Shown here one piece after another: positions 1 through 11,600 of a stretch of DNA of 64,000 nt. This stretch comes from Rhyacichthys aspro. Its lineage: Eukaryota > Chordata > Actinopteri > Gobiiformes > Rhyacichthyidae. A program made the translations under genes and the position numbers. Numbering within the stretch: the first letter of the stretch is position 1; the number at the start of each line of letters is the position of its first letter. The notes beneath the pieces were generated by a model. That model saw only the letters and a program-made list of their open reading frames with translations. It was not told where the DNA came from and searched no databases. The stretch lies in assembly GCA_036850595.1 (NCBI GenBank), contig CM072158.1, forward strand, positions 7,207,422 through 7,271,421, read 5' to 3'.

Positions 1-519
1 ACAGCTATTTTACTCTGTTGCTTTATCTATGCAGTTGCTGTATAGAAAAAAAAATAAATGTTCGACTCCTGCTTTCTGTTTGTTTTATTCAAAGTCTTTG
101 GGTTCTGTGCCAGTTTTGGAGGACAAACCTTCCGTGTGTCTATCTGCTCAGTCTCCTGTTTCCTTTCTGCTTACTCATAGCTTTGCTTTGTAGGCTACAG
201 TACAACAGTGCTCTTGTCTATAAGCTGATTAATGATTACCCGTGCCAAAGAGGTTTTTGTTAGCACCAGTCTCTGTCTGAAACAAAACCTATTGCCCCTG
301 CATTTATATAACTAATTATGCTTAATCCGTTTCTTATACAAGATTCATTATTTAAGTATATCTTCTTTAATTTACCAGACATTAATAGTGTTGTATCTTG
401 TTCTGCTCTTGTTCTGTAGCATCCTTTGAATTAATAAACAAGCGACTGCATGTTATAATGCAGCATTGAACTGCAGTTAATGTTATTTTATGTGACATTC
501 ACACTTTATATATAAACCA

Positions 520-1122
520 TTAACTCAGCTGGCCTCACCACTGTCCTGAACACCTTTCCTTTTATTCTTCCTGGTACTCTTTTATCACACCTGACACTTC
601 TCTCCAACCACTCCAACCTGTAGCACTGGCCTACTCACCTCTTTCCCTCTCTCCCTGTTGCTTTTTAATTATTGATTCTAAGTACTTAAAGCCGTGCCCC
701 TTTTGACCTCTGCTCCCTGTTCTCCCACTGTTCCACCTGGGCCCTCTCATTCCCACACATGTATTGTGTTTTGCTGTGACTAACATTCCTCTTCTTTCCA
801 CCTCTCTAGATTTTCCTTCACCAGAGATGTTGTATGTTTTAGAGACAGTGACTCTAAGGAAAAGTGCTGGAGATGTTGAGGTTTCCTTGGGGAATGACAA
901 GGGAAGTGAGTCCATGAGAGCTACAGCTAAGGTCAGATCAGGAGATAAAGTTAAGAAAGGCCAGAATGAGATGGAGAATATATTAGTCGAAGGATGCTGA
1001 AGGCAGGAGGCCAAAGAGGAGATTTATGGATGTATTGAAGGAGGACATAAAGGTAGCAGGGGAGGGAGCAGAGGTTAGTGAGAGATGGAAGCATCTGAAG
1101 GGACCAGGTGAAGGCACAAGAT
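520..1122 (+). mobile_element. 5'-inverted fragment of a non-LTR retrotransposon (LINE)
   Basis: Two pieces of one reverse-transcriptase tail in opposite orientation. On the - strand (about 825 down to 527) degenerate peptides read ERRGM, HGFKYLESII, then CDKRVPGRIKGKVFRTVVRP followed by Ala. On the + strand from 827 the reading continues with MLYVLETVTLRK, then ISRRMLK, and after a frameshift EGRRPKRRFMDVLKEDIK (about 990-1050). Fish LINE proteins (probably the RTE clade) have RPA-MLYGLE as one continuous stretch, so the 5' piece was inverted at insertion. Both pieces have stops and frameshifts, so the copy is dead. Clade assignment is from memory. Confidence 0.75.
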
Positions 1123-2423
1123 TATTAAAATATAAATATCTTCCTACGAATGCTTAGCTCCACTGTTTAGCTGTACATGCAAATGGTAACATGAGGAAGC
1201 CTTTTACAGGGATTTGGTTTCTTGGTTTCAGATAGAGGTAAATCATGGATGCCTAATGTTATTTCATGTGGTATGTGAGTTTCCCACTAAAGTGAAACTT
1301 ATAATAAATTTATAATAAATTGCTGATTTTTCCACTTAGCAGTGTAACCAAGCAGTTACATACCATCATTGATATCCACCGAGCAGACTGTTATGAAGTT
1401 GTTTGTTGACCTTTGTCTTTATGTCACTGTCAGCCAATTCAGAGTAAATTCAAAGGAGAAATGCAGGTCCGACGCAGCTCGCTCAGTGGTCAGCAAACTG
1501 AAGAGACAACAGTCAAAGAGAGGACACACAATAGGCATCACGATGATCCATGTGATGTGACTTTAGCTGCAACACAGCACTCCACACCTCAAGAAAATGT
1601 AATTTAGATTCTTTTTTTTCCCCTTCTGCAATGTCAGTGTAATGTCGTTTACAGTAAAGGTGATGCACTTAAACCGTCAGGTGTGATTAGAGTTTCTGTA
1701 GCACTTAACACCAATGAGCTTAAAATGGTGTTACGTGACAGTTTAAAAATACTTGGTACTCTTAGATTCAGAGGTGGGATGCTCATTAATACTTAGTGCT
1801 GCTAAAAGATGCCTCTACTTCTTTCTCCTCTAAGATAGGATTCCTTATTGTCATTGCACAAGATCATACCACAAAATCACATGTGAAAAAAAATAAGCAT
1901 ATTGAGAATAAAATGTCTGAAACATGTAAAAATAAACAACATCCTTCACACTTACCAAAACTGGAATTTTGGAATCTGGAATTTTTAATCATACACTCAA
2001 TTCTATTGCTTTTCACACTTTACAGCACAAAGTCTGACAAGATGTACATATAATAATTGAGTTCAATCAATAAAAATGTTTGTATTAATTTGAAATAATC
2101 AATTTGATGCGTCCAACTTTAAACACAATCATCTTAAAAGACATGAGTTAAGTTTTGCTGTGTAGCCTTTGTTTGGAGGTTTTGGTTGGAATTGTCATAA
2201 ACTTGTTAATAAAAAATAATCATGACAATCCTGGAAAAGATGATTTTTATAGTTTTTGTGTCAAGGTGGTTAAAAAAACACAACATCTTTAACTTAAATT
2301 TATAAAAGGAGGCCATGAGAAGACCAAAATGCCGCAGACGATCAACATCCCAATGGCATTGCATCAAACCTTTTTTTTTTCGTTAACTGTCTGCTCATTT
2401 AGGCACATTTTGTATAATTCCCC

Positions 2424-2443
2424 CTCTCTCTCTCTCTCTCTCT
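2424..2443 (+). repeat. (CT)n microsatellite in a splice acceptor tract
   Basis: About ten CT units, 12 bases before the AG that opens the OSBPL10 exon at 2456. They make up most of its polypyrimidine tract. Confidence 0.85.
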
Positions 2444-2455
2444 GTCTGTCCCCAG

Positions 2456-2653
2456 GCCCCCTCGGCGTCCGGTCGGACCCGTAGCTTCTCCCTCCTCCCT
2501 CACCTCACACCTTCGTCGTCTCCGGCCTCGCAGCGGCACCTGAGCCACTCTGCGTCGCCTAGCAACATCGTCACCATCACTCACCACAAATCTCCGGCCG
2601 CTGCTCGACGAATTAAGAACCAGTATCCGGGTCGACTGCTTGAGGTCAAAGAG
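2456..2653 (+). CDS. osbpl10: OSBPL10 exon: post-PH Ser/Pro linker
   Basis: 66 codons, phase 0 at both ends. The acceptor is tgtccccag, directly behind a CT microsatellite, and the donor is GAG|gtcagt. The peptide has SFSLLPHLTPSSSP near its start, then IVTITHHKSPAAARR and NQYPGRLLEVKE, which matches my memory of the segment just after the PH domain in ORP10. The sequence is low-complexity Ser/Pro in the first half and basic in the second. Confidence 0.85.
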
Positions 2654-5600
2654 GTCAGTGGCACAAATACAGTACGACTCAGTTACAGAACAAAAACCTG
2701 ACATGTCATTTTTATTGAAGAAGTTTACTTTTTAATGTCACATGGCATGTAAGAGAGTTTTTCTGTCAATAGACAAGAATCTGCCACTGTTCAGATCCTC
2801 CTCACTGCTGCAGTGTCAGAGTCTTGATGTTGGTCTCAGGTGAGTTGATGGTGCAGTGAATTCAGCAAATATCTCTTCATTTTTGGCAGCTCTGACGCTG
2901 ACTGCACTGTGCTCTGTCTCTACTTTAGTTTTAGCTTTCTGAGCATTTTTTGTACTGTATATATCCATACTGTTTATCCTTGACAGAGAAAAGCTGGAAA
3001 AGTGAAAGGCTTTTATTGTGAAGTTCTGCATGTTACCTCAGTTAATTTAGTTTTAGTCAAGACCGCATGGACCCAGATGTGTCCAAGACCATGACAAGAC
3101 CAAGACTTTTAGCTATCCAGACTCAAGTCCAAGACAATGTCAGGGCGAGACCGAATCAAGACCAAATCAAAACCAGAACCAGAGTACAATACACTGTAAT
3201 AGATACAAGGGAACAGTTAAAAAATCTAAACCATCCAAGTCCATTCTTAGACCCAGTCCAGACTCGGAGATTAGTGTTTGGTGACGGAGAAGGATCTAAT
3301 ATTATGAGGTTTTCACTCAATCTCAAGAACAGGAAGGAAGTTTGAACAATAGACTCATGATTGGTTACATTTGCAAACTTCTTCTACCAAATCTTGATTG
3401 CTGGTGCTTACATTTCTGATTACGCAGCCTAAAAGGTCAAAAGGTATATATACGAGACATGTATTCTTTAATCCTTAAATTCATCCATCCAATCCATAAG
3501 TTTTTCATTAATAGCCCAGTCTTAGGAGAAACTAGCACTAAACTCATCAATATGTAAAACTTGATATTCCATCATTCTTTGACGCTAATCCTTAAACGTA
3601 TGGAGCAAAGCTGATACATTTTAATACTTTCACCTCTATTTCCTCAGAAGTTTGAATTCACAGACCTGCAACCACTTCCTCAGTTAATTAAAAGTCCTTT
3701 CACTCCAAACGTCCTATCAGCTTTTGACTGGGTTCAAATCCTCATTTATTCTCCGCAGCTCAGTCACCAGGACCTGTCAGCTCTGGTTACCGCACAGTCC
3801 TCATCTGCCACATCTCCACAGACTCAGCACAGACCTTCACTATTCCACACTTATCTCTCAGGAGAAGATTGTTTTTCCCCGGCTCCTCCTAATAGCCTGT
3901 CTGCAGTTCATTTGCAGTGATTAATTATCAGATATCAGCCTTGAAGTTGGGTTTGTGGAGTAAAAATGATCGTGATTGTGCGGCAAACTGGAAAACGACA
4001 TTACAGTAGCCGCTAGATTTTTGCATTTATAGCCTTTTGTTTAGAAATGAACCAGTGCTGGCAGCTGTGTGTATCCAGACTCTAAATTATGGAGATGTGA
4101 TGACGTGGCGGTATGGGATAAAAAGCCTTTCTCGATTTGAAATACTTGTGTTCATGTATACTGAACACAGTAATAGGAAACTGAAGCAGTCAGAGAGGAA
4201 GCCATCTTGGAGACTGTTGCAGGAAATTCACACAATTCACTGAAATCATCCAATTTATCTACTGCAGATTGAAGCATTGTTTGGGAAAGTTTATCTCCAG
4301 AGTCTTTTGTTAAACCTTCAGCACAGCTCCTCTATGAACAGGACTTTGACTAGAAATTAGACAAATATTCTCCAAAAATACTTATTACTTGTTATTTTTT
4401 ACAGCATTTCAGCAATATAAACCCCCCTATATACATTACAGACTCACTTCAAATACCACAGCCTGCCCATCTTCAGAAATCAATCTGAATCTATAATGCA
4501 CAAATTACCTAAGTATCACTCTCTCTTCAGAACAGGTGACCTACATAAATCCTGGCGTGACCTACATTTTCCCTCCAACTATCAACACCTTTCACTGAGA
4601 CTCCACAGAGCGAGCATATGGAAACATCTTAGCTCACTTTTATACCTCTCTTTATGCTCCAGGAAAGTGTAATTACTGTTGCCCCTACTTAATCTAGATT
4701 AAAAACAAATCCACAAATGCGTTCTTATGATGCTCATTTGCGTCATTTGTGGCACATACAGCTTTGGGGATAATACCAAAAACACATATTCATAAAAATA
4801 GTAACTCTGACTCACTGGTAACAATAGTTGATTTATAGTCTGAGTCCTGAAGTGGGACAGCAGCTTGGTATGGTGCCTGCCTATTTGGAGCATACAACAC
4901 AGCACAGCCTGTTGTTAAATAGAAACTTCACAGTGGGATATGAACACCTTGTATCATTTGAAGCGTATCAATACTGAGCCCACGGGAGTCCACTGCCAAA
5001 CCATTTTCTAAACGTTGTATCAAAAGACAGCATTTTACCTCACTCCCTCATCTTCCTCCTATTTCGTTTTCCAATGACACTGTTGGAGAAACATCAATAT
5101 TTCATACAAACTTCTTTCTGTAAAGGCTTAGTTGCTCATCGAAGACTTGGCCGTCTCTGAGTCGTTACATTCCCCGCTCTGTTGCACCACGCTGCGTGCT
5201 GCTCGTGTGGTGTGTGGCTCGTCGGCTTTGCTAAGAATATCTCATTTAAATGATTCGCTCTAGGACAGAAAGAGAGCAGCTAACTATTGGAGCGAGACGA
5301 GGCTCATTGCGCTCCTCAAGAGCAGAGTCTGTCTCCTCGACTGAACCTGGGACACTCGGAGTAAATGTGTGACATGTGGTGGCATCATTAAGCAAAACAA
5401 ACACTGTTTTGATGCTTGTTTTGACAGAAACAAGTGTGATTCACCAGCTTTATTTTCCAGACTACTCTTTCACTGTTGCTAGTCTGTGTCCACACTGGCT
5501 TTAAGAGTGTCCCAGAATTTGTTTGTATCACTGTGAACAGGCCAAACCACATAAATATTAGCTTTTTGAACCAAATCCGGCCCCTTTCATGTTAATAATC

Positions 5601-8600
5601 AGATAGCAACGTGTGAACAGATCAATCTCATGATAAGATTTCACAACATTATTTTCTTTGATAAATAATATCATGAAGACAGGTATACTGCAGTAATTAA
5701 ATACTTTAGAAAGCTAAACACAATAGCTTGTACTACAATAGCTGATGATTATCACAATTTCTTGTATTTTTATTGTTGCTATGGTGATTGCTTTGTGTTT
5801 GAGTATTGAGATTTTTTGAAAAACTGTTCTTTGTTAGTTTATACTGTAATTGTCTGCTAGAAATGTTCTACTTTTGTTTGGGCACCCTGCTTCAGTGAGT
5901 GTCATTTCACATTTAACTTCTGAATTTGAACAGTATAAGCCATTATAAACTCTTGAATTAGTTTTAGTGTAAGTTATTTGATCAGTCTTATCTGGACCAC
6001 CTTTTCCTTGTAGTGTTGAGTGTGACCCTCTCAAACTCCTTCGTGTTATTTGTTGGTGTAGCTCTTTTAATCATAACTCAATCTTAAACTTGTGCCACTG
6101 CTTTGGCTCTGATTACTTTGGACTGATTTACTTTCCACACTAAAAGGCCAAGAAGCCACTGCTCATTATCAGTGGATTAATGGACCGACAGCAGCATCAG
6201 ATCTGGTCTCGTACAGCCTAATAGTACACGGCCCTTTTATTTGTAATCTTCTTTTTAACATCGCTCTGGTGCAGAACTTCCCGTGTGGCTCCTTGTTAAA
6301 GTGTCACGCAGGGAGACCGGACTTTGCTCTTGACTGAATCTCCACATGACGGACCTTGACGCTCACTGAACTGACTGGAACACGCTGAGAGGTTTACACA
6401 TACTGAGAATGACTTTAGTCATTTACACAGCTGTAGTGATTCTGAACGGTTTCTCACGGGAAATTAAATTTTAACACCATCTCATTACACTAAACTGCCT
6501 TTAAATATCCATCCATTTTACATTGTTTATTTACTGTCTCGCTACTCTCCAGAAACTTCCATCAGCTTGTGGCAAGACTTTCTCTCAAGCATGACATCAA
6601 ATATATGCATGAAAATCCTCAAAGGGTTGTGGTCTAGTTTTTTTACTGAGACTTTATCACTGTTATTTGACTCGATGGAGTCATTAGCTCAAACAGAAGA
6701 ATCTATAACACTTTTTCATTGGTGCAAAGGAACAACAATTCCTTTAAATACAACATTGAATTGTAGTTTTTTTTGGGTGTGCTTGGTAGAGGCTTTGTCC
6801 ATCTATTGTCTTATGTAGTACTAAAAATTAGAGCTGTGTATTGTTCAAAAACAAGTTAGTAACTAGTTTGAATGCTCTTTGATATAGGAAAAAAGTTGAA
6901 CTGATTTAGAAAATGTAAAGAAATCCGAGGCTCTACTAACTTCTACTCATCAAAGAATTGGCTAAATCAATATTAAAGAATGATTCAGGACTAAACCAGG
7001 ACTAAAGAGGTTTAAAATAGGAATAAATGCAGGTCTAACTCACTTTTCATTTGGATTCACCACAGTTTGATTTAAGGCTGTTTAACATGATTTTGAACTT
7101 TATTGCAGTAAAGCTAAATTTGGGAGCTGTTGTGTAGCCCTATAAAAACTATAAAAATGCTGATTAGGGTGCCTCGGTGGCTCACCTGTTAGGGCACATA
7201 CCACATACTCAGGGAGACCCGGGTTTGATTCCAGCTTGTGTCAGCCCCCTCTGTCTCACCCTCTTTCCTGTCTGTCTACACTGACTGTCAAATAAAGGCA
7301 AAAAGACCAGTTGAATTGAATTTCTACCATCCTTAGAAATGTGACCTTTTCAGTCCTTTAATATATTCTGATTTGCTCTGTGTCAGTCCCACAATTTCCC
7401 ATAACGCACAGGAAGGTATAATAATAATAATAATAACCGCCTTCACTGATTTCTCTGAAAGGACTAGATGTAGTTTCTTTGTGGAGTAGCCTTCACGCCG
7501 TCGTCGCCCGTCTCTGTGTGTGTCCCGAGTGTGTGTCAGTCACGCTCATATCTGTCTGGGCCGCGGCCTGTCACAGCTGGCGAACATCAGCTCATCAAAC
7601 GACTGGGCTCTGTGTGCCGCAGTTACGCAGCGGTTACGCAGCAGCGGCAGGACTGGAGCGCTGGGGTTAGGCTATTTCTGGAAACATCACTGTTCTCTGC
7701 TCTGTGTGCGATCTGTGCTCTGAGCTACCATTCGCTGCAATTTTCTGTTCCATTTCACCCACTTCTACATACAGCTCGCTTATTATGAACCGGAAGAAGG
7801 GAAATCCAGGCTGGAGTTAGCGATTTCATTGTGAGCATTTCCTCAAACAGCTATTTAATGTTTTTCATCTCATTTTGGCTTTGGTTTTCAGTGTCAATAC
7901 TTGCTGTTTCTAATAGCTACCGTTTTTCTTTTATTAAGACATAATTGATTCTATTATTATACTCAACATGGGCCTGACTGTCATTTTAATTATTTCAGTA
8001 AAGAGCTCAGGGTCATATCTGTCTTTAATCTAGCATCAAGAAAAAAGGTGACAATATTCCTGTTTAGCTAAATGGCTTTTTAACATTAGAGACTTTAAAT
8101 TAATCAATTCATACAATAGTTCTTGTCAAATAAAATTAATGTGAACAGTTTTATACAAAAGCTAAAACTGCTGTGTCCTGTCATGGACCTTGAAGCACAG
8201 ACTGATCTTGCCTTGAAACAAAAGGCCCAGTCATTTTATTTTTTAACACAAAACTTGATTTTATTCACAACATTAGACGACAACTTAAGTGTATAGTCAG
8301 GTTGGCTTATTGTTTTCTTAGTCTTTGCGTCAAACCCAGCCTTTTGTCATTGTTTTGATTGAGACACCTCTTGCGGTCCATTATTTTATTTACCAACACA
8401 TTTATGAGTACTTTTTGGTATTAAATGTTTGTGAAATGCAGCTGATATGTAAAGTGGTAATAAAAATGTCCCTAAAACATATCATTGAGATAAAACACAC
8501 GCCGCTGGTTGGTTGAAGGGCACCGTGAAAATACCACTATATCAGGATGCCAAACACTGAATCAATAAAGAAATGGCTCTGAATCAAAAAGTGCATTAAT

Positions 8601-11600
8601 ATGTGGGAATAGCTGAAGTGCATCTCTTTCGGTGCGTGTTGTTAAAGCCATCAGCTGTGAGTGATGGGGAATAACTGTGTGCACCGACGCAAAGAGACAG
8701 ATGTGTTATTGAAGTGTGCGCCGAGGAAGAGTGTGTCCAATATTAATGAATACAACGTTTCCAGGCTGATAAACAACTTGGATTCATTAGCCTCAGGAGA
8801 AGCTTGTTACCTGCGAGAGAGAAACGACTGTGTCCTGTTACCTTTGGGTTACGTTTAGCCCGAGCTGAGTCATACCGAAATCATTTCTAATGAGACTTCA
8901 GGGAAATGTCAGGGGAAGTTGTTTGCAGAGTTGGGGACGTGTTATATCGGCTCAGTCTTCTCAAAGCAGGCAGGTAAAGCTGAACATCTGTTGTCAAGAC
9001 TGATCCGTGGGTGATGTGATACTTGTGTAGGATGTGACACAAGTTTTCAAATATAGAAAAGACTGTAATACCCAGGAAAACTGAAGTTGTGTATACTTGC
9101 TTTACCTCACAATATGTCAGTGCACATTTTTTCCATAAACTGTAAAAAAGTCAAATAGTCCCATTTATTTGGGTAGGAAAACACAGCCTAACATCACTCT
9201 ACAAACTTGAAGGCTAGACTGAGCATGAGCAGCAGAAAGATTTAAAAACCCGGGTTCAAAACTGGTTTAGGGTCTTGCTGTTACTCATCTTTTCTAAAGG
9301 AGCTTGGATGTGCAGTGCTGAACAAGGAATGCACAAACATACAACCACTAATGCCTTGTGTGTTGTTTTTAGGTCATGTCCCAAGCAGAAGGCCAACAGA
9401 AGAGCCTGGTCCAGTCCATCGACTCCCTGCCCACCAAAGGCCCCCTGTCCTGTCTGGACCAGGACCTGCTGCTGCTCAAAGCCACGTCGGCCGCCACCCT
9501 CAGCTGCCTCGGCGAGTGCCTCAACATCCTGCAGCAGACCCAGAACCAGGGACCACCTCCGTCTCAGGCGTCTCAGTGTAACCACAGCGCCCCCTCCGGT
9601 GAGTGCGCCCCGGGGCCCCTTCTGCTGGAGCCCCCGCCCCCTCCATCTCCCCTTTCCCCTCTGTCCCCTTGTTCTGAGCCCTGTCCCGGTGGCAAGAGCC
9701 AGCTGGGACACCTGGACTGTGGCTCTTGCCCGTGCCTGATGACTACCATGAACTTTAACATCTGTAGTAAATGTTGTTGAATGTCGCATTTGTGTGTTTG
9801 TCCTCTTTTTTTTTAGTTTTGTTCCATGTCTTTTATTGTCAATGCAGTTGTCATTTATCACTCATTTTTAGTCGATGTTCAATGTATTTAAATGCATTGA
9901 AATGAAAGTAGCAGTGCCAAATGTAGCATGAATGTGATGTGTGTATGAAAATGTAGTTTACAAATCCATAGAAGCATTTCAGACTGTTCGTGCATGTCAG
10001 AAATATCGGGGCTTATGTGTGAATTTGAAATATAATACTATGCATTCTCCTAAATCTCCTGAAAAAGGACAAAGTCTTTGCCAAAGGAGCCCTCACTGGT
10101 GCCTCAAATGTCAGACCTCTGCCATGTTTAACCCTCTTTGTGCCAGATCATTATGGACCCAATAAAGTTGTCTGGATTTAAACCTTCTGCAGCCTGAGCT
10201 GGTTCTATGGCATGACTCGGGACAGTTCGTTAAGAAAGGTGGACATTTGGCGCCAATTATTTTCTTTTTCTCATAGTTTAACAGAATATGGGAGTTTATA
10301 GAAAACACAACAATTACATTATAAATCTCCACACATAGATTTGTGTTTTTTTTCAGCAATGATGGCAGTTTGGATTCACAGCAGTGCAGACTCCTGAAGT
10401 GAAATCTCTCTTTCTGAAAACTTTTAATTTGTGTTTTTCCCGGACAATCTGAAAATCAATCAAATCTGTAAACACCGAAGCATCTCAGACTTTATCTGAA
10501 GGAAGGAGGGGTTGTTGAGCTGATGAAAAGCTTTGGAGGAAGCTTTTATTGAATTACTGACTCCTTTACTGGAAACCTGTGATCAAATGTTAAAGCTGAT
10601 TGAACTTCTCAGAACTTCATCGCCTCAAAAGTAATACTGTATTTTTTTGTCATTCTTTTTATCCTGAGCTTAACAATATCTCCTTAGGACTAAACTTTCT
10701 GTACTTTAACTCTCATTGGATTACTGTGTATATTACTTTACATCTGTGTACCATATTGGGACAGTATAGTTCACAGTGTAACTTAGTGAATTAAATGACG
10801 GTAAACAAAGTAGTAACACATCATGAAAGTTTCATATTGTGAGGCATGTGTGATGCTAAAAGTAGTTCTCTTTTACCTCATCATTGCAGTACGTTAGAGG
10901 CATCACCCTGTGTTTTCTTGTGTTTATTGTCAGGATTGTCATTCATCCAGGTCAAATTATACTGGAGTAGTTAAAGAGCAGGCATTGTTAACCTTTAAAC
11001 CCATGTCCTGAAGCCTCCTAAACTACCCCAATATGTTACTGCTGTGAATACAAACTGATAGTCAAGATAACGTGTTTAATTTCTTTAGCCACCATCTCAG
11101 TTTTAGGCAGGTGTTTGGGTCTGGGTTTGGGTGGATGCCGGACCCCAGTCGATCGTCCTCACAGTGTGTTGGTCTTCTGTTTGCGCCCACAGTCACCCTG
11201 CCCTGTAGCTGTTCTTCAGACAGGGGTTGGTGTGGAGTGGGACCGTCCGGCTGCAAGTACAAACCTCTCTCCTTCCGTCGTTTGGCTGATAAAACCTTCG
11301 GGGCTCCACCTGCTCCCCGCCTCCGGCATGTACCCCCCACACCTCAGTGAGGAGTGGTCTGTTCGGACCCTGGGTTTTTGGCTGAGAGCTGGGGCAGTGT
11401 GGCATGAGCAGCTTTCGGCCTGGTCCAGCTGATCAAGGGGCTGTGGCTGTTTGGTTGAATGGTTTGGTCACACTGGGAAAGCTCTAGCGCTGCATGGATC
11501 GGTTAAGACTTCAAAAAGAGCCAAGCATGAGGTGGGACTGGGTTTGTGTGGCACGTCCAGGCTCATGTTACAAAACCAGGAAATGCTTGTTGAAACCTCC

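Larger units (their letters stand above)
1..2455 (+). other. OSBPL10 intron (5' end outside window)
   Basis: AT-rich non-coding DNA without PH-domain exons. Holds the LINE fragment at 520-1122. From 1123 to 2420 I see nothing recognisable. A CT repeat (2424-2443) ends next to the acceptor of the first visible exon. Confidence 0.7.
2654..9372 (+). other. OSBPL10 intron
   Basis: 6.7 kb without exons that I can support. Contains a degenerate repeat of GACCAAGAC-like units (3055-3280), a hAT-like MITE (about 6830-7142), a tRNA-derived SINE (about 7167-7306), an ATA microsatellite (7419-7435), and a more GC-rich block at 7490-7680 with a repeated GTTACGCAGC. Nothing recognised in 3300-6800 or 7800-9370. 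Confidence 0.65.

Noticed and set aside
631..1014. 127-codon - strand frame
   Set aside because: Runs across the junction of the inverted LINE pieces. Its second half is decayed reverse transcriptase, its first half is antisense. Not a gene.
9256..9861. 201-codon open frame on the - strand over an OSBPL10 exon
   Set aside because: It is the antisense shadow of the GC-rich exon 9373-9598 and its 3' neighbour, and the sense strand is clearly coding.
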